A stretch of 64,000 bases of DNA from positions 22,495-86,494 of the forward strand of contig CANDBG010000002.1 of NCBI GenBank assembly GCA_947382875.1, read 5' to 3'. Position numbers and translations under genes: made by a program. Below are positions 50,249 to 62,106 of the stretch, in pieces. Source of the stretch: an uncultured Oscillibacter sp. (GTDB lineage Bacteria > Bacillota > Clostridia > Oscillospirales > Oscillospiraceae). The notes below the pieces were generated by a model. The model was not told where the DNA came from. It saw only the letters and a program-made list of their open reading frames with translations, and searched no databases. Numbering within the stretch: the first letter of the stretch is position 1; every line of letters starts with the position of its first letter.

Positions 50249-51067
50249 ATGGTCCAGGCTTTTTCCTTGACGCCCCTGCAAATCGACGGCTTTCCGCTTT
50301 GGGTTGTGCTGTTGCTTTGCACGGGTGTGTTTCTGGCGTCGTTCATGGACGCCATTGCCGGCGGAGGCGGCATTATTTCCGTACCCGCGCATTTGATTGC
50401 CTTCGGGAATATTCCCGCGCCTTACGCGCTGGGTACGAACAAGGTTTCCGCGGCTATTGGCACGGTGTTTTCGACGGTCCGTTTCATCAAAAACGGATAC
50501 GTCAACTGGCGGCTTTTTGCTCCGGCGATCTTCTTTGCTCTGGCGGGTTCCGCCGGCGGCACCTGGCTTCAGCACCGGACGCCGGACGCGGTTTTAAAAT
50601 ACCTGCTTCTGGCAGTGCTGCCGGTAGTGGCGTTTATCACGCTGCGCACCCGCGAATGGCCTGACGAGCCGGGGGAGATCAACCCTCGCACACAGACGGC
50701 GATTGTCTGGGCGGCGGCGCTCATTGTCGGGGCCTATGACGGCTATTACGGTCCCGGAACGGGAACCTTTCTGATGATTATTCTGATTCGTCTTGCGAAA
50801 ATGGATACCCGTCATGCCGCTGGCGGCGTAAAAATCATAAACCTGTCCTCAAATGTCGGGAGCCTGGTCACGCAGCTGGCGTCCGGCTATGTGTTTCTTG
50901 GCGTGGGCCTGACCGCCGCTGTTGCGTCGATTGCGGGGCATTACATCGGCGCAGGGCTTGCCATCAAAAACGGCAGCCGGATTGTACGTCCGGCGGTTGT
51001 GATTGTTTTGATTCTCCTTACGCTCAAGGTAGGAAGTGAATTGCTTTTTCCGGGCTTTTGGGAATAA
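50249..51067 (+). CDS. TSUP (TauE/SafE) family membrane transporter
   Basis: 272 residues from ATG 50249 with AGGAGG 8 nt upstream. Eight or so membrane segments in two repeats, with the family signature FMDAIAGGGGIISVPAHLIAFG near the N-terminus (read in parts), ALGTNKVSAAIGT, and the second-half counterpart GAYDGYYGPGTGTFLM. TSUP proteins export or import sulfonates, sulfite or other small organic anions; the substrate here is unknown. The racemase gene follows after 60 nt and may be co-transcribed. Confidence 0.92.
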   Translation: MVQAFSLTPLQIDGFPLWVVLLLCTGVFLASFMDAIAGGGGIISVPAHLIAFGNIPAPYALGTNKVSAAIGTVFSTVRFIKNGYVNWRLFAPAIFFALAGSAGGTWLQHRTPDAVLKYLLLAVLPVVAFITLRTREWPDEPGEINPRTQTAIVWAAALIVGAYDGYYGPGTGTFLMIILIRLAKMDTRHAAGGVKIINLSSNVGSLVTQLASGYVFLGVGLTAAVASIAGHYIGAGLAIKNGSRIVRPAVVIVLILLTLKVGSELLFPGFWE

Positions 51068-51127
51068 AGGAGATATTTTCAGCAAAGGAAAATTCAAAAT
51101 CCAGTATATGAAGAACAGGGGGCAATT

Positions 51128-51835
51128 ATGAAAAAAACCATCGGCATTTTGGGCGGCATGGGACCTCTGGCGACAGCGGACCTTTACCGCAGGCTGGTTC
51201 TGCTCACGGATGCAGCCAGCGACAGCGAACACATTCGGGTGTACATCGACAGCAACACGACGATTCACGACCGCACATCGGCAATTCTCTCCGGCGGTGC
51301 GGACCCGCTGCCCGCCATGACGGACTCGCTTCGGAAGCTGGAGTCCTGCGGTGCGGACTGCATTATCATGCCCTGCAACACGGCTCATTATTTTTTGCCA
51401 AAGCTCCAGGAACGGACAAAGGTTCCGTTTGTGAGCATGCTGGAGGCCGCGGCGAAGGCGTGCCGTGCGTGTTATCCAGGCCAGACCGCCGCGGTTCTGG
51501 CCACAAAGGGCACGCTGAGTTCCGGACTTTACCAAAAGGCGCTGGAAGCGGAAAACGTTCCGTATCTGATTCCGGAAGCAACGGAACAGGATGCGTTGAT
51601 GAATGTGATTTATCAGGGGGTAAAAGCGGGCGCGCCGCCGGAGACGTACCGGGCGGAGTACCTTTCGGTTCTGGACGCCATGGAGTCCCGAGGCGCCGGG
51701 TATTTCATTCTGGGCTGTACGGAACTCCCGTTAGCCGTTCAGCTTCTGAGCGTGGACCGACCTGCCATTGATCCCACGGAGGAACTGGCGAAAGCGGCCA
51801 TCCGTTTTTGCGGTTACGCGGTAAAAGGTGAGTGA
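51128..51835 (+). CDS. Aspartate/glutamate racemase family protein
   Basis: 235 residues, cofactor-independent racemase fold. Opening MKKTIGILGGMGPLATADLY is the family signature. Two catalytic Cys are seen in IIMPCNTAHYFLP and FILGCTELPLAV, as needed for the two-base mechanism, so the enzyme is probably active on aspartate, glutamate or a related amino acid. D-Asp or D-Glu would feed peptidoglycan. The neighbour downstream is a dicarboxylate/amino-acid symporter, a suggestive pairing. Confidence 0.92.
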   Translation: MKKTIGILGGMGPLATADLYRRLVLLTDAASDSEHIRVYIDSNTTIHDRTSAILSGGADPLPAMTDSLRKLESCGADCIIMPCNTAHYFLPKLQERTKVPFVSMLEAAAKACRACYPGQTAAVLATKGTLSSGLYQKALEAENVPYLIPEATEQDALMNVIYQGVKAGAPPETYRAEYLSVLDAMESRGAGYFILGCTELPLAVQLLSVDRPAIDPTEELAKAAIRFCGYAVKGE

Positions 51836-51844
51836 GCCCTTCTG

Positions 51845-51881
51845 CGCCGGTCAGGACGTTGTTTCTGGCCGGCGTTTTTTT
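51845..51881 (+). terminator. Terminator after the racemase gene
   Basis: CGCCGGTCAG / CTGGCCGGCG with one G-U pair, then seven T. Confidence 0.85.
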
Positions 51882-51905
51882 CTTCACAGATTCTTAACAA
51901 AGGGC

Positions 51906-51934
51906 TTTACAAATGGAAAGTTGTTTGGTATAAT
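51906..51934 (+). promoter_or_regulatory. Promoter of the dicarboxylate/amino-acid symporter gene
   Basis: TTTACA, 17-nt spacer with TGG at its end, TATAAT. Confidence 0.85.
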
Positions 51935-52036
51935 ATCACTAATCCATAAAGGGACTGCGGACTGGTATTTGGTGAATCGTGCAAAAATAACCTTGTACCT
52001 TTTTTGTGGTTCCAATTTCTTTTTGAGGTGATGAGA

Positions 52037-53254
52037 ATGAAAAAATTAAGTCTTCCTGTGCAGATCCTGATTGCGCTGGCCTTGGGCATTGTGGTGGGCC
52101 TGGTTTGCTACTTCACTGGCAATGCGGCTTTCACCGCCAGTTACTTAAAGCCTTTTGGCGACATTTTTGTCAACCTCTTGAAGTTCATTGTCGTGCCGGT
52201 TGTGCTTCTGTCCATGATCGACGGCATTGTTTCGATGGGCGACATGAAGAAAGTGGGCGCTGTGGGATGGAAAACGGTTGCTTACTTCCTCTGCACCACG
52301 GCCATTGCCTGTGTGATTGGTCTGGTTTTTGCGAATGTGTTCAATAGCATGCATCTGTTTCCCCAGCTGGCCCTGACGGAAGGCGAGGTCTGGGACAAAG
52401 CGACTTCTGCGAACTTTATGGATACGCTGGTTGGAATTTTCCCGTCAAATATGTGGAGTTCGTTCTCGACGGCGAATATGCTGCAAGTAATCGTGATTGC
52501 GCTGTTCTTCGGCGGCGGCATACTGGCGGCAGGCGAGAAGGGCAAGCTCTGCAAGGACATTGTGACTTCTTTTTATGCAGTGATTGAGCAGGTTATGACG
52601 TTTATCATCAGCCTGTCCCCGATTGGCGTGTTCACCATGATGGCGTGGGTGGTTGCCACACAGGGCGCAGAGATTATTGGTTCTCTGGTGTTGGTGCTGC
52701 TGTGCGCGTATCTGGGTTATATTGCGCATGCGGTGCTGGTATATTCCATGTCGGCGAAGGCGTTTGCGGGAATGAGTCCGGTACGGTTTTTCCGGGGAGC
52801 GTTTGCCGCCATGATGTTTGCGTTTACCTCCACGTCTTCGGCGGCAACGCTGCCGGTGTCGAAGGAGTGCGCGGACGAGTTAGGTGCGGACACAGAAATT
52901 TCGGCCTTTGTGCTGCCGCTTGGTTCGACGATCAACATGGACGGAACGGCGATCTATCAGTGCGTGGCGACGATTTTCCTGGCGTCCTGCGCCGGGGTGC
53001 AGCTGAGCCTGGGTCAGATGGTGACGATTGTGGTGACGGCGACTCTGGCGTCGATTGGCACGGCAGGCGTGTCTGGTGCAGGCATGATTATGCTGGCGAT
53101 GGTTCTGACGGCTATGGGAATTGATGTAAACCTGATTATGATTATCTACGGTGTAGACCGGCTCTTTGATATGGGTCGTACCTGTCTGAATGTCACCGGC
53201 GATATTTCCTGTGCCATCTGCGTCTCCCACTGGGAAGGAAAAGGGAGAAAATAA
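52037..53254 (+). CDS. Dicarboxylate/amino acid:cation symporter (DAACS family)
   Basis: 405 residues from ATG 52037, with GAGGTG upstream; the TTG at 52004 is rejected. A secondary transporter for glutamate/aspartate or C4-dicarboxylates, driven by Na+ or H+. Signature parts: LLKFIVVPVVLLSMIDGIVS, the re-entrant serine-rich loop AFTSTSSAATLPVS, NMDGTAIYQCVATIFLA (Na+-site NMDG), and DRLFDMGRTCLNVTGDISCA with the substrate-contacting Asp, Arg and Asn. A monocistronic unit with its own promoter; a dispersed repeat follows directly. Confidence 0.94.
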   Translation: MKKLSLPVQILIALALGIVVGLVCYFTGNAAFTASYLKPFGDIFVNLLKFIVVPVVLLSMIDGIVSMGDMKKVGAVGWKTVAYFLCTTAIACVIGLVFANVFNSMHLFPQLALTEGEVWDKATSANFMDTLVGIFPSNMWSSFSTANMLQVIVIALFFGGGILAAGEKGKLCKDIVTSFYAVIEQVMTFIISLSPIGVFTMMAWVVATQGAEIIGSLVLVLLCAYLGYIAHAVLVYSMSAKAFAGMSPVRFFRGAFAAMMFAFTSTSSAATLPVSKECADELGADTEISAFVLPLGSTINMDGTAIYQCVATIFLASCAGVQLSLGQMVTIVVTATLASIGTAGVSGAGMIMLAMVLTAMGIDVNLIMIIYGVDRLFDMGRTCLNVTGDISCAICVSHWEGKGRK

Positions 53255-53276
53255 CATTGCTTCCAGCAATGGCGGG

Positions 53277-53508
53277 CGCGCCTCGCGGCGCGGGCGGAAA
53301 ACAGCCATTTGAAATGGCTGGTCCAAATTTGAACCCCCCATTTTCTTTTCTCTGGCGAGAGAAAAGAAAACGGGCCGTTCACGGTCCAAAAGAAAAGAGC
53401 GTTTGTTAGGTGCGGTGTAAGACTACGGCTTTCTGCCTCTGATAACGAGAAGTCCAAATCGACTTGCCTCTGCGTCTAACTCCGCTGCCGCTGCATTGGC
53501 GGGCGAAA
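53277..53508. repeat. Dispersed structured intergenic repeat, copy B
   Basis: Second copy of the element at 2981-3212, same orientation. The palindrome CAGCCATTT/AAATGGCTG, the GGGCCGT/ACGGTCC hairpin and the CTAACTCCGCTGCCGCTGC tail are kept. The central palindrome has different bases on both arms (TTTTCTTTTCTCT / AGAGAAAAGAAAA) yet still pairs. About 40 bp between the hairpins and the tail differ entirely from copy A. Confidence 0.85.
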
Positions 53509-53556
53509 TAATGCGGTGGAATCAGGCGGTTGAAATAACTTGGAGGAAACCAAACC

Positions 53557-53600
53557 AGAAGTCCAAATCGACTTGCCGTGCTGCGGTGCGCGAACGGACC
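53557..53600. repeat. Partial third copy of the dispersed repeat tail
   Basis: The segment AGAAGTCCAAATCGACTTGC with a following CTGCGG block repeats the tail of copy B about 110 bp downstream. From 53601 to 53670 I see nothing else that I can name. Confidence 0.55.
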
Positions 53601-53670
53601 TTGTGCAGTTGGCGCGTGGATCGGCAGAGGCTGACGGCTGAAATGGATTGGTGAAATCTGGAAAGTTTAG

Positions 53671-53708
53671 AAAACCTTGCGTTTATTGGACGCAAGGTTT
53701 TCTTTTTG
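53671..53708 (+). terminator. Terminator in the repeat region before the SpoIVFA-like gene
   Basis: AAAACCTTGCGT / ACGCAAGGTTTT, 12-bp stem, 7-nt loop, then CTTTTTG. It may end transcripts that read through the symporter gene and the repeat. Confidence 0.8.
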
Positions 53709-53805
53709 TTTGTTGTGGGAAATATTTCGAGGTTTGGAAGACTTGGTATTTTTTTTGGACATTCTTCATAAACTGGCTAAAAGATGGAACAGGGAGGGAT
53801 TTCAC

Positions 53806-54840
53806 ATGACCTCAAGACAGGCGGGACGGCGAATGCGAAAATTTACATCGCACACCTCCAAAAACGGACCGCGCCCCAACAGCACACAAAAAACCATACG
53901 TCCACGAAAGAAAAACGAATCACTGCAGCCCGGAGAGCTGCGGCGCTTAATGCAGTTGGTGATCTGCGGTAGCCTATTCGTAGTATTAGTGGCCGTAAAG
54001 TTGCTGCTTCCGGCAAAAATGGAGAAATTCAACGACGAACTATCGGCGGCGCTGCGAAAAAACATGGACATACAAGAAGTGTTTTCGGCGGTGGGCCGGG
54101 CCTTCGGCGGCCAAACAAACGGCACAATCGAAGATGTCTATCAAGCCGTTTTCCATCCGAAGCAGGAAGAAGAGACTGGAAAAGACAACAAAGAAGATGG
54201 CGCCGTAAAAACACCGGAGCCTATAAAAATGCAGGAACACGCGGCATTGGACGTGCTGCACAGCTACCGCAGAGCGGCAGAGACGGCGGGTACAAAGGAT
54301 GAGGCGTCGGAGCCGACGGAGGCAGGCGCAGCCACTCCGTCCGAGCCGGAAGAAACCGCCGTACCAACAGATGCGTCAACACTTGCTTATATTCAATATT
54401 CGGAAGAAAACCTGCCGGATACGGTCAGCATGGAGCAGGCGATTTTAGGGTTTGCATACGAAACGCCGCTCACTGGCGTACTGACCTCCAATTTTGGCTA
54501 TCGGGAGCATCCGATTGAGGGAGAGGAACGGTTTCACTACGGCGTAGACTTGGCGGCGGAAACCGGGACAGAAATTGACTGTTTTGCGGATGGCTCCGTA
54601 ACAGCAGTAGGGGAAAGCAGCAGTTATGGCCGCTATTGCATTGTGTCGCATGAAAGCGGCTATTCCACACTCTACGCACATTGCAGTCGGGTCACAGTCA
54701 GTTCGGGCACACAAGTGGCGCGCGGGGAAAAAATAGCAGAAGTTGGCTCAACAGGGATGTCGACAGGACCGCACCTTCATTTTGAGCTGCACAAAGACGG
54801 GCTGTATTTGAATCCGATTTACTATGTATCCGTGTCATAA
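53806..54840 (+). CDS. SpoIVFA-like membrane M23 (LytM) peptidase
   Basis: 344 residues from ATG 53806 (GGGAGGG 7 nt upstream). A basic cytosolic N-terminus of about 45 residues is followed by one membrane helix (LMQLVICGSLFVVLVAVKLLL), an acidic/Thr-Pro linker, and a C-terminal M23/LytM domain (about 225-344). Zinc ligands are all present: FHYGVDLA (HxxxD) and HCSRVTV...GPHLHFELHKDG (HxH), so it could be an active endopeptidase. It overlaps the M50 protease gene that follows, the same order as spoIVFA-spoIVFB, where the first protein holds the protease inactive during sporulation. In Bacillus the LytM domain is degenerate; here it is not. Confidence 0.8.
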   Translation: MTSRQAGRRMRKFTSHTSKNGPRPNSTQKTIRPRKKNESLQPGELRRLMQLVICGSLFVVLVAVKLLLPAKMEKFNDELSAALRKNMDIQEVFSAVGRAFGGQTNGTIEDVYQAVFHPKQEEETGKDNKEDGAVKTPEPIKMQEHAALDVLHSYRRAAETAGTKDEASEPTEAGAATPSEPEETAVPTDASTLAYIQYSEENLPDTVSMEQAILGFAYETPLTGVLTSNFGYREHPIEGEERFHYGVDLAAETGTEIDCFADGSVTAVGESSSYGRYCIVSHESGYSTLYAHCSRVTVSSGTQVARGEKIAEVGSTGMSTGPHLHFELHKDGLYLNPIYYVSVS

Positions 54841-55414
54841 AGTGCAAGTGACAGCAGGATTTGTATTTTTGGCAGCCTGGTTTGCGCTGGCCAATGGCTT
54901 TGAGCCGCTGGCAATTGTGCTGGGAGCCGCGACGATTCACGAACTGGGGCACTATTTGATACTGCTGCTCTTTGGAGCCAAGATATCCGGTTTACGTCTA
55001 AGTGCTCTGGGGGCAGTGCTGGAAACCGACAGTACCCGTCTTTCCTATGGAAAAGAGCTGACGGCGGTTCTGGCGGGGCCGGGAGCGAATTTGCTGTGTG
55101 CGCTCGGCCTGACGGCTTTTGGCAGTGGCCGCTGGACGGTTTTTGCCGGAGCGAATTTCATTTTATGCGCCTTCAACCTCCTGCCGATTCGCTCGCTGGA
55201 CGGCGGTCGGGCGTTGTATCTGGTAGCGTCATGGTTTGCAGGTCCGCCGGCGGGAGAGGCCGCCGTACGTTGGACCGGCGCCATTTTTTCCCTTGGCCTG
55301 ACGGCTTTTCTGGGGTATGTAATGTGGCGAAGCGGCGGGAGCTTATGGCTGTTTCCGGCAGCGGCGGCGGCGTGCGGAGCGGCGTTGTCAGGCATCACAG
55401 GACGAAACGTATAA
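54824..55414 (+). CDS. SpoIVFB-like M50 intramembrane metalloprotease
   Basis: 196 residues, a polytopic site-2-protease-type zinc protease. Active-site motifs: TIHELGHYLIL (HExxH in a membrane helix) and NLLPIRSLDGGRAL (NxxPxxxxDG, the third zinc ligand Asp). In sporulators SpoIVFB cuts pro-sigma-K in the mother cell; pairing with the SpoIVFA-like gene supports that role, although other pro-proteins are possible. ATG 54824 lies 17 nt inside the upstream gene; a GTG at about 54841 is an alternative start. A strong terminator follows. Confidence 0.85.
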   Translation: MYPCHKVQVTAGFVFLAAWFALANGFEPLAIVLGAATIHELGHYLILLLFGAKISGLRLSALGAVLETDSTRLSYGKELTAVLAGPGANLLCALGLTAFGSGRWTVFAGANFILCAFNLLPIRSLDGGRALYLVASWFAGPPAGEAAVRWTGAIFSLGLTAFLGYVMWRSGGSLWLFPAAAAACGAALSGITGRNV

Positions 55415-55449
55415 AAAGCCCTGCGCATTGTTCTTGCGCAGGGCTTTTT
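55413..55449. terminator. Bidirectional terminator between the M50 and GPH transporter genes
   Basis: AAAAAGCCCTGCGCA / TGCGCAGGGCTTTTT, 15-bp stem, 7-nt loop. Confidence 0.92.
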
Positions 55450-55455
55450 ATAGAT

Positions 55456-56811
55456 TCACTTCAGCTGTAATTGCAAATTAGCCTGTTCAACCTTAAGTTT
55501 GGAAAGGAGAAAAGCGATAGCAAGATTCATAAGCATAGGGAGCCATAAGTACATGAAGTACAGCATTTGAATGCAGGAGAGAGGCTGTGCGGCTGCATTA
55601 GGGATATAACCACTGGCCTCCAAAAGCCAGCCCGCCAGCGCCACGCCCACGCCGCCGCCGATTTTCACGCCCAGGGACGTGCAGGAGTACATGGTTCCAT
55701 CCATCCGTTTGCCCTGGGTACGGAAGGTATATTCCGAGCAGGAGGCAATCAGGGCATTCAGATCGCCTTGCAGAGGACTCATGCCCAGCGCGGCCGCGCC
55801 GGAGAAAAAGAGCATCAGAAGGATATTTCCGGAATACGCGCTCACCAGAACCATTCCCCGCGCCGCCGCAGCAAGGATATAACCAGCCAGATTGAGTTTA
55901 TACATGCCGTTCAGTTTTTTCACCAGCACAGGGGTCAAAAGCAGGCCGCAGATCAGGGGAAGGTTGATCGCAACAGAAAACGCGCCCATTAAATTTTCGT
56001 TCAGCAGGACATAGGTCATAAAAAACAGGCCCATGTTCAGCGTAGCGGTGTAGAGCTGGGAGAGGATGTAAACGCAGCAAATAATCAGGTAGTATTTGTT
56101 CTGCACCAGAATTTTCATGGTCTCAAAAAAGCTGAGGGTTTCTTCCGGGGCCGTGTTGACGTCTGACGTTTCCGCTTCTTCCGGCGGAAGTTCCTTCACC
56201 GAAAACACAGACAAAGAGTTCACGAGCAAGCCGATGAATGCGTAAAGAATTGCGGCCAGCCGCCAGCCCTCCGCGCCGCCGCCGAGGGCCTTTACAAGAC
56301 CGACCGTAACGGCCTGAATCAGCATACTGGCTCCAAAGGCGAAAATAAACCGGATGGAACCCATCTGTACCCGTTCGCTGCCGTTTCGCGTGACCAGGGC
56401 GGTGAGGGCGGAATAGGCGATGTTGTTTGCGGTAAAAAAGACGGCATTCAAAAGCGTATAAGTGATAAAGAACCAAGCATATTTGGCAAGATCGCCCAGA
56501 CCGACAGGGATGGCAAAGATGGCGGCCAAAGTGATTGCGCAGCCGAAATACCCCCAGAACATCCAGGGCCGGGCCTTGCCCATACGGGAATGCGTTTTGT
56601 CGATCATGGAGCCGAAGAAAATATCGCTCACGCCGTCAAAGAGTTTGGAAATCAGCATCAGCGTACCGACAATGCCTGCATTCAGACCAACGGTGTCCGT
56701 CAGATAGATCATGACGAAGGAGGAGAGCAGGGCATATACCACATTGCCCGCGATATCGCCCGCGCCATACCCAACTTTGTTGTACCAGTGCAGATAGGTT
56801 TTTTCTTCCAT
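55456..56811 (-). CDS. Glycoside-pentoside-hexuronide (GPH) family sugar:cation symporter
   Basis: 451 residues, twelve membrane segments. Opening YNKVGYGAGDIAGNVVYALL and the loop SMIDKTHSRMGKARPWMFWG are hallmarks of the MelB/LacS-type GPH family, which carries galactosides or related glycosides with Na+ or H+. It lies 19 nt after the beta-galactosidase gene on the same strand, so the likely substrate is a beta-galactoside. The start has AGGAGG 7 nt upstream. Confidence 0.93.
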   Translation of the reverse strand: MEEKTYLHWYNKVGYGAGDIAGNVVYALLSSFVMIYLTDTVGLNAGIVGTLMLISKLFDGVSDIFFGSMIDKTHSRMGKARPWMFWGYFGCAITLAAIFAIPVGLGDLAKYAWFFITYTLLNAVFFTANNIAYSALTALVTRNGSERVQMGSIRFIFAFGASMLIQAVTVGLVKALGGGAEGWRLAAILYAFIGLLVNSLSVFSVKELPPEEAETSDVNTAPEETLSFFETMKILVQNKYYLIICCVYILSQLYTATLNMGLFFMTYVLLNENLMGAFSVAINLPLICGLLLTPVLVKKLNGMYKLNLAGYILAAAARGMVLVSAYSGNILLMLFFSGAAALGMSPLQGDLNALIASCSEYTFRTQGKRMDGTMYSCTSLGVKIGGGVGVALAGWLLEASGYIPNAAAQPLSCIQMLYFMYLWLPMLMNLAIAFLLSKLKVEQANLQLQLK

Positions 56812-56830
56812 GAGAGACCTCCTTTGATGA

Positions 56831-59940
<3,110 letters not shown>

Positions 59941-59972
59941 AAAGGCTGTCCGTCAAAATACCATGGATTTCA

Positions 59973-60002
59973 TTGGACAAAATATGCACAAAATGATATT
60001 AT
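59973..60002 (+). promoter_or_regulatory. Promoter of the araC-like gene
   Basis: TTGGAC, 18-nt spacer, TATTAT. About 30 nt separate it from the divergent -10, so regulator sites could serve both. Confidence 0.5.
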
Positions 60003-60106
60003 AATCGTAAATTCGCGGAAGAACGCGGCGCTTTTCCGACGGCTTTTGATAGACCTCACAAAATGCCGGGAAAATCTTTGTGCAAAATCGAGATGGAGGT
60101 GTTTTT

Positions 60107-61000
60107 GTGTACGTCAACAGCGCTTATTGGCAAAACAGCCGGGTGGATTTCAAGAATCGCCAGCATCCCTTGTTTGTCGGGAGCTGCGGAACCTACCGGC
60201 TCCTGACCCGCCCCGTGCTGCCCAGTCACCGTCCCCGGGGACGGTTAGATTTTCAGCTTTTGTACATTGCATCCGGAAAAGCGCAGTTTTTTTTCAATGG
60301 ACAAGAGAAAATGATAACCGCCGGGCATATGGTGCTCTATCGTCCGAAGGAGGAACAGAAATACCGGTATTACGGCGCGGACCAGACAGAGGTCTACTGG
60401 GTACATTTTACCGGAAACGACGTGACCAACATCCTCCGGGAATATGGAATTTCGGATTCCGTTCAGGTCGTTTACACCGGGACCGCCCTGGAATACAAAC
60501 GGATTTTCATGCAGATGATTCGGGAGCTGCAAATGTGTCAGGAGAATTACGAACAGCTTTTGGTGCTGCTTCTGCGGCAGATTTTCATTCGGATGCAGCG
60601 TCAGCTTTCCAGACGTCCAAAGGCTGGAGGCGGATACCTGGAAATGGAAATCGAAGCGGCCGTCCGGCATTTTCAGACCCACTACAATACGGCGCTCAAT
60701 ATTGAGGAATACGCCGCCTCCCGGGGCATCAGCACCAGTTGGTTTATCCGGAATTTTAAGGAGTTCACCGGCTTTACGCCTATGCAGTATATTCGGACGA
60801 TTCGGATGTCCAGCGCACAAAGCCTTCTGGAAACAACGGAATACAATGTAGCGGAAATCAGCGACATTGTGGGCTATGAAAACCCACTGTATTTCAGCCG
60901 GATCTTCAAAAAGCAGCACGGCATTTCTCCTTCGGAGTTCCGGAGGCAGCTGCGGGAATATTGGGCGGACGAGCCTGGGCAGGTCGGAGACGGATTCTGA
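60107..61000 (+). CDS. AraC family transcriptional regulator
   Basis: 297 residues from GTG 60107, with GGAGG 7 nt upstream; a frame from 60080 lacks a ribosome site. The N-terminal cupin-like sugar-sensing part (LDFQLLYIASGKAQFFFNGQ, ITAGHMVLYRPKEEQKY) is followed by two C-terminal helix-turn-helix motifs in NIEEYAASRGISTSWFIRNF and VAEISDIVGYENPLYFSRIF, with ISPSEFRRQL at the end. Divergent orientation to the galactosidase operon implies that it activates it upon sugar binding. Confidence 0.93.
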   Translation: MYVNSAYWQNSRVDFKNRQHPLFVGSCGTYRLLTRPVLPSHRPRGRLDFQLLYIASGKAQFFFNGQEKMITAGHMVLYRPKEEQKYRYYGADQTEVYWVHFTGNDVTNILREYGISDSVQVVYTGTALEYKRIFMQMIRELQMCQENYEQLLVLLLRQIFIRMQRQLSRRPKAGGGYLEMEIEAAVRHFQTHYNTALNIEEYAASRGISTSWFIRNFKEFTGFTPMQYIRTIRMSSAQSLLETTEYNVAEISDIVGYENPLYFSRIFKKQHGISPSEFRRQLREYWADEPGQVGDGF

Positions 61001-61041
61001 ATCCGATGCAGGGACGGGATATTCCCCGAAGAATTCCGGGA

Positions 61042-61071
61042 ATGGACTTTTTTTGGAAAATATGCTATGAT
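61042..61071 (+). promoter_or_regulatory. Candidate promoter of dusB
   Basis: ATGGAC, 18-nt spacer, TATGAT; the -35 is weak. Confidence 0.45.
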
Positions 61072-61104
61072 GAAAACCACTTTCCAAAAGAAGGAGGTTA
61101 CCCC

Positions 61105-62106
61105 ATGCAGATTGGAACCGTGGAAATCCATTCCCGGCTGGCGCTGGCCCCGATGGCCGGTGTAACCGACGCGGCGTTTCGTCAGATTTGCGCGGAACTG
61201 GGTGTGGGCTATACCTGTACGGAACTGATTTCCTCCAAGGCGCTGTGCTACCACGATAAAAAAACCTTTACGCTTTTACAGCAGTTTCCGGGAGAACATC
61301 CGGCAGCGGTGCAGATTTTTGGCAGTGATCCCGTCTGCATGGCGGAGGCGGCTCAGATTGCCATTGACTATACAAATGCAGATATTCTGGATATTAACAT
61401 GGGCTGTCCGATGAGCAAAATCGTCAACAATGGTGACGGCGCCGCCCTGATGCGGGACCCGGAAAAGGCCGGACGGATTGTTGAAGCCGTGGTAAAAAGT
61501 GTATCTGTTCCAGTTACAGCCAAGTTCCGCCGGGGCTGGGATTCGGGGAGCTGCAACTGTGTGGAGTTCGCAATGGTTCTGGAACAGGCGGGAGCCGCTG
61601 CGGTGGCCGTCCACGGACGGACCCGGGCGCAGATTTACGGCGGACAGGCCGACTGGAACTGCATCCGGGCTGTCAGAGAGGCCGTTTCGATTCCGGTGAT
61701 TGCCAACGGCGATATCTGGAAACCGGAGGATGCCGCGCGGATTTTACAGCACACAAAAGCGGATATGGCGATGATTGGCCGGGGCTGCTTTGGGGACCCC
61801 TGGATTTTTCAGCAGGCGGAGGCCGTTCTTGCCGGACGCTCGGTTCCTCCGCGTCCGCCCCTGGCGGAACGCTGCAAAACCGCCGTTCGGCAATTTGAGC
61901 TGGCGGCGGAGGCCAAAGGAGAACGTTCGGCAGTCCTGGAGGCCCGGCGGCATTATTGCTGGTATCTCCGCGGGATACCACACTCTAATTATTATAAAGA
62001 GCAGATCGTCCAGATGAACACCTTGGAGGATGTATACCGGGTGACAAAGGGGATTCAGCGGGATTTGACCGATCCGCCTGTCCGCCCTGGGGAGGGTTGT
62101 TTATGA
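61105..62106 (+). CDS. dusB: tRNA-dihydrouridine synthase
   Basis: FMN enzyme that reduces uridines in the D-loop of tRNA. 333 residues from ATG 61105 (AGGAGG 7 nt upstream), family length. Motifs: LALAPMAGVTDAAFRQIC, AVQIFGSDP, DINMGCPMSKIVNNGDGAALM (the catalytic Cys is in MGCPMSKIV), KFRRGWD, VHGRTRAQIYGG, and IANGDIWKPEDA with MIGRGCFGDPWIF. It overlaps the ECF sigma gene by four bases, a somewhat unusual pairing that puts the sigma factor under the dusB promoter. Confidence 0.95.
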   Translation: MQIGTVEIHSRLALAPMAGVTDAAFRQICAELGVGYTCTELISSKALCYHDKKTFTLLQQFPGEHPAAVQIFGSDPVCMAEAAQIAIDYTNADILDINMGCPMSKIVNNGDGAALMRDPEKAGRIVEAVVKSVSVPVTAKFRRGWDSGSCNCVEFAMVLEQAGAAAVAVHGRTRAQIYGGQADWNCIRAVREAVSIPVIANGDIWKPEDAARILQHTKADMAMIGRGCFGDPWIFQQAEAVLAGRSVPPRPPLAERCKTAVRQFELAAEAKGERSAVLEARRHYCWYLRGIPHSNYYKEQIVQMNTLEDVYRVTKGIQRDLTDPPVRPGEGCL

